Under the pieces are notes generated by a model that saw only the letters and a list, made by a program, of their open reading frames with translations, was not told the DNA's origin and did not search any database. 6,795 nt of DNA, taken from NCBI GenBank assembly GCA_964591605.1, contig CAZQEN010000395.1:1-6795 (forward strand), given 5' to 3'. Shown in pieces: positions 5,959 to 6,795 of this stretch. A program made the translations under genes and the position numbers. Source of the stretch: CAYLLT01 sp964591605. GTDB lineage: Bacteria > Planctomycetota > Phycisphaerae > UBA1845 > PWPN01. Numbering within the stretch: position 1 is the stretch's first letter; every line of letters begins with the position of its first letter.

Positions 5959-6795
5959 TCACGGCCCGCAGGTGATGGTCAGATTGTCGACGGCCGCGAG
6001 GTGCCCGTTCGCCGTGAGATCGGAACCGATCACCACGCTGTCGAAGCCGAGCGCATTGGGACGGGACTCGGTTTCAGAGAGCACCCCGTCGACATAGAAC
6101 CGCACCTGGCTGCTCGTGACCTCGATCCGGAGCTGATGCCAGCCGCTCTGGCGGACGGGCGCCGAACCCTCATCGAGGGTCTGCCAGTTCGCACCGAACG
6201 TGACGCGGCCCTGGTAACGCGTCGTGCTCCACGTGTCGTTGGACGTGTTATGCACGCCGATGGCGAGCAGGTTTTCGAGCGTCCCGCTGTTGTACGCATC
6301 GCCCGAATAGCCGCGGAGCTCGACGTAATGCCGGGCCCCGCTCCAGTTCGGAGCGCCGGCCGGATCGAGATAGAAATCGAGGTTCATCACCAGCGGGTTG
6401 GCATCGGTCCCGTTGAAGTCGCCGCCGAGGTTGCGGTAGTACCGCCCGAGGCTGTTGGCCGAGGGGCTCGGCATGGTGACCCAGCCGTTGACCGTGTCGA
6501 TGTAATAGGCCGAGTTGGCGGTATCGAACCACACGCCCTCGAACGCCGACTGACTGGCGTAGCCGCCGAACGCATCGATCAGCAGGTTGGGGCAGGCATC
6601 GACGGTGACGTTGACGGTCACCGTATCCTGCCCGCCGCAGCCGTCGCTCACCTGCACGACAAAGCTGTCGGCACTGAGCTGATCGAGATCCGGCGTGTAA
6701 CAGATCGTGACGCTCGCCCCGTTGCTGCCGCCGACGAAATCGGCGGTGCCGCTGGCCGGAGCGGCGGCAATCGTCCACGTCAGCGAACCGGCTGC
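5959..6795 (-). CDS. Large exported surface protein, C-terminal part: cadherin/Ig-like repeat plus LamG-like domain (5' part off the right edge)
   Basis: The frame is open from the right edge to TGA at 5961-5959, giving 278 residues without the true start; a GTG at 6657 is internal and not a start. Residues 1-66 of the fragment are the end of a tandem cadherin/Ig-like repeat: LTWTIAAAP-SGTADF, then CYTPDLD, DSFVVQVSDGCGGQDT and TVNVTV. Cys32, Cys53, Cys68 and Cys276 could form disulfides outside the cytoplasm. Residues about 70-278 look like a concanavalin/LamG-type beta sandwich (HYVELRGYSG, GWHQLRIEVTSSQVRFYVDG, AAVDNLTITCGP), a fold that often binds carbohydrate or surfaces. There is no dockerin, PEP-CTERM or LPXTG tail; it ends right after the LamG-like domain. 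The Asn/Thr/Gly-rich composition is typical of large planctomycete exoproteins. Ligand unknown. Confidence 0.88.
   Translation of the reverse strand, partial: AAGSLTWTIAAAPASGTADFVGGSNGASVTICYTPDLDQLSADSFVVQVSDGCGGQDTVTVNVTVDACPNLLIDAFGGYASQSAFEGVWFDTANSAYYIDTVNGWVTMPSPSANSLGRYYRNLGGDFNGTDANPLVMNLDFYLDPAGAPNWSGARHYVELRGYSGDAYNSGTLENLLAIGVHNTSNDTWSTTRYQGRVTFGANWQTLDEGSAPVRQSGWHQLRIEVTSSQVRFYVDGVLSETESRPNALGFDSVVIGSDLTANGHLAAVDNLTITCGP

Overview
The window is GC-rich, and every gene I can support lies on the minus strand. It looks like a Planctomycetota chromosome, most likely Phycisphaerae-like. The reasons are: Ser/Ala/Pro-rich secreted proteins with 'SSQPA' and 'ASRPA' linkers, a TPR protein behind a signal peptide, a large Cys-containing surface protein ending in a LamG-like domain, and an intergenic palindrome whose core (4128-4147) I remember from planctomycete genomes. 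The taxonomic call is inference.

Layout in transcription order, right edge to left. (1) 6795-5959: C-terminal 278 residues of a large exported protein, with the end of a cadherin/Ig-like repeat followed by a LamG-like domain. (2) 5958-5743: intergenic region with a TATAAT box and a long hairpin that covers the Shine-Dalgarno (SD) sequence of the next gene. (3) 5742-5089: KDPG/KHG-family class I aldolase (Eda-like). (4) 5092-4211: polytopic membrane protein overlapping the aldolase by 4 nt (ATGA). It resembles CobS (adenosylcobinamide-GDP ribazoletransferase) but lacks the Asp motifs of that enzyme. (5) 4210-3841: a 370-base gap with a planctomycete-type palindrome and two copies of an imperfect 46-bp direct repeat. 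(6) 3840-2533: exported protein with two Ig-like domains and four TPRs. (7) 2445-1438: DNA polymerase III delta subunit (HolA). (8) 1318 to the left edge: N-terminal 439 residues of a lipoprotein with a long low-complexity linker, led by a small hairpin next to its SD.

The aldolase and the CobS-like protein almost certainly form one translationally coupled unit. The TPR gene, holA and the lipoprotein gene are co-directional with 87- and 119-nt gaps, so they may share transcripts, but nothing links them in function. holA is housekeeping; the others are envelope or carbon-metabolism genes. I found no mobile element, CRISPR array, tRNA or rRNA. The features most worth following are the CobS-like protein without its catalytic aspartates and the structured leader of the aldolase mRNA.
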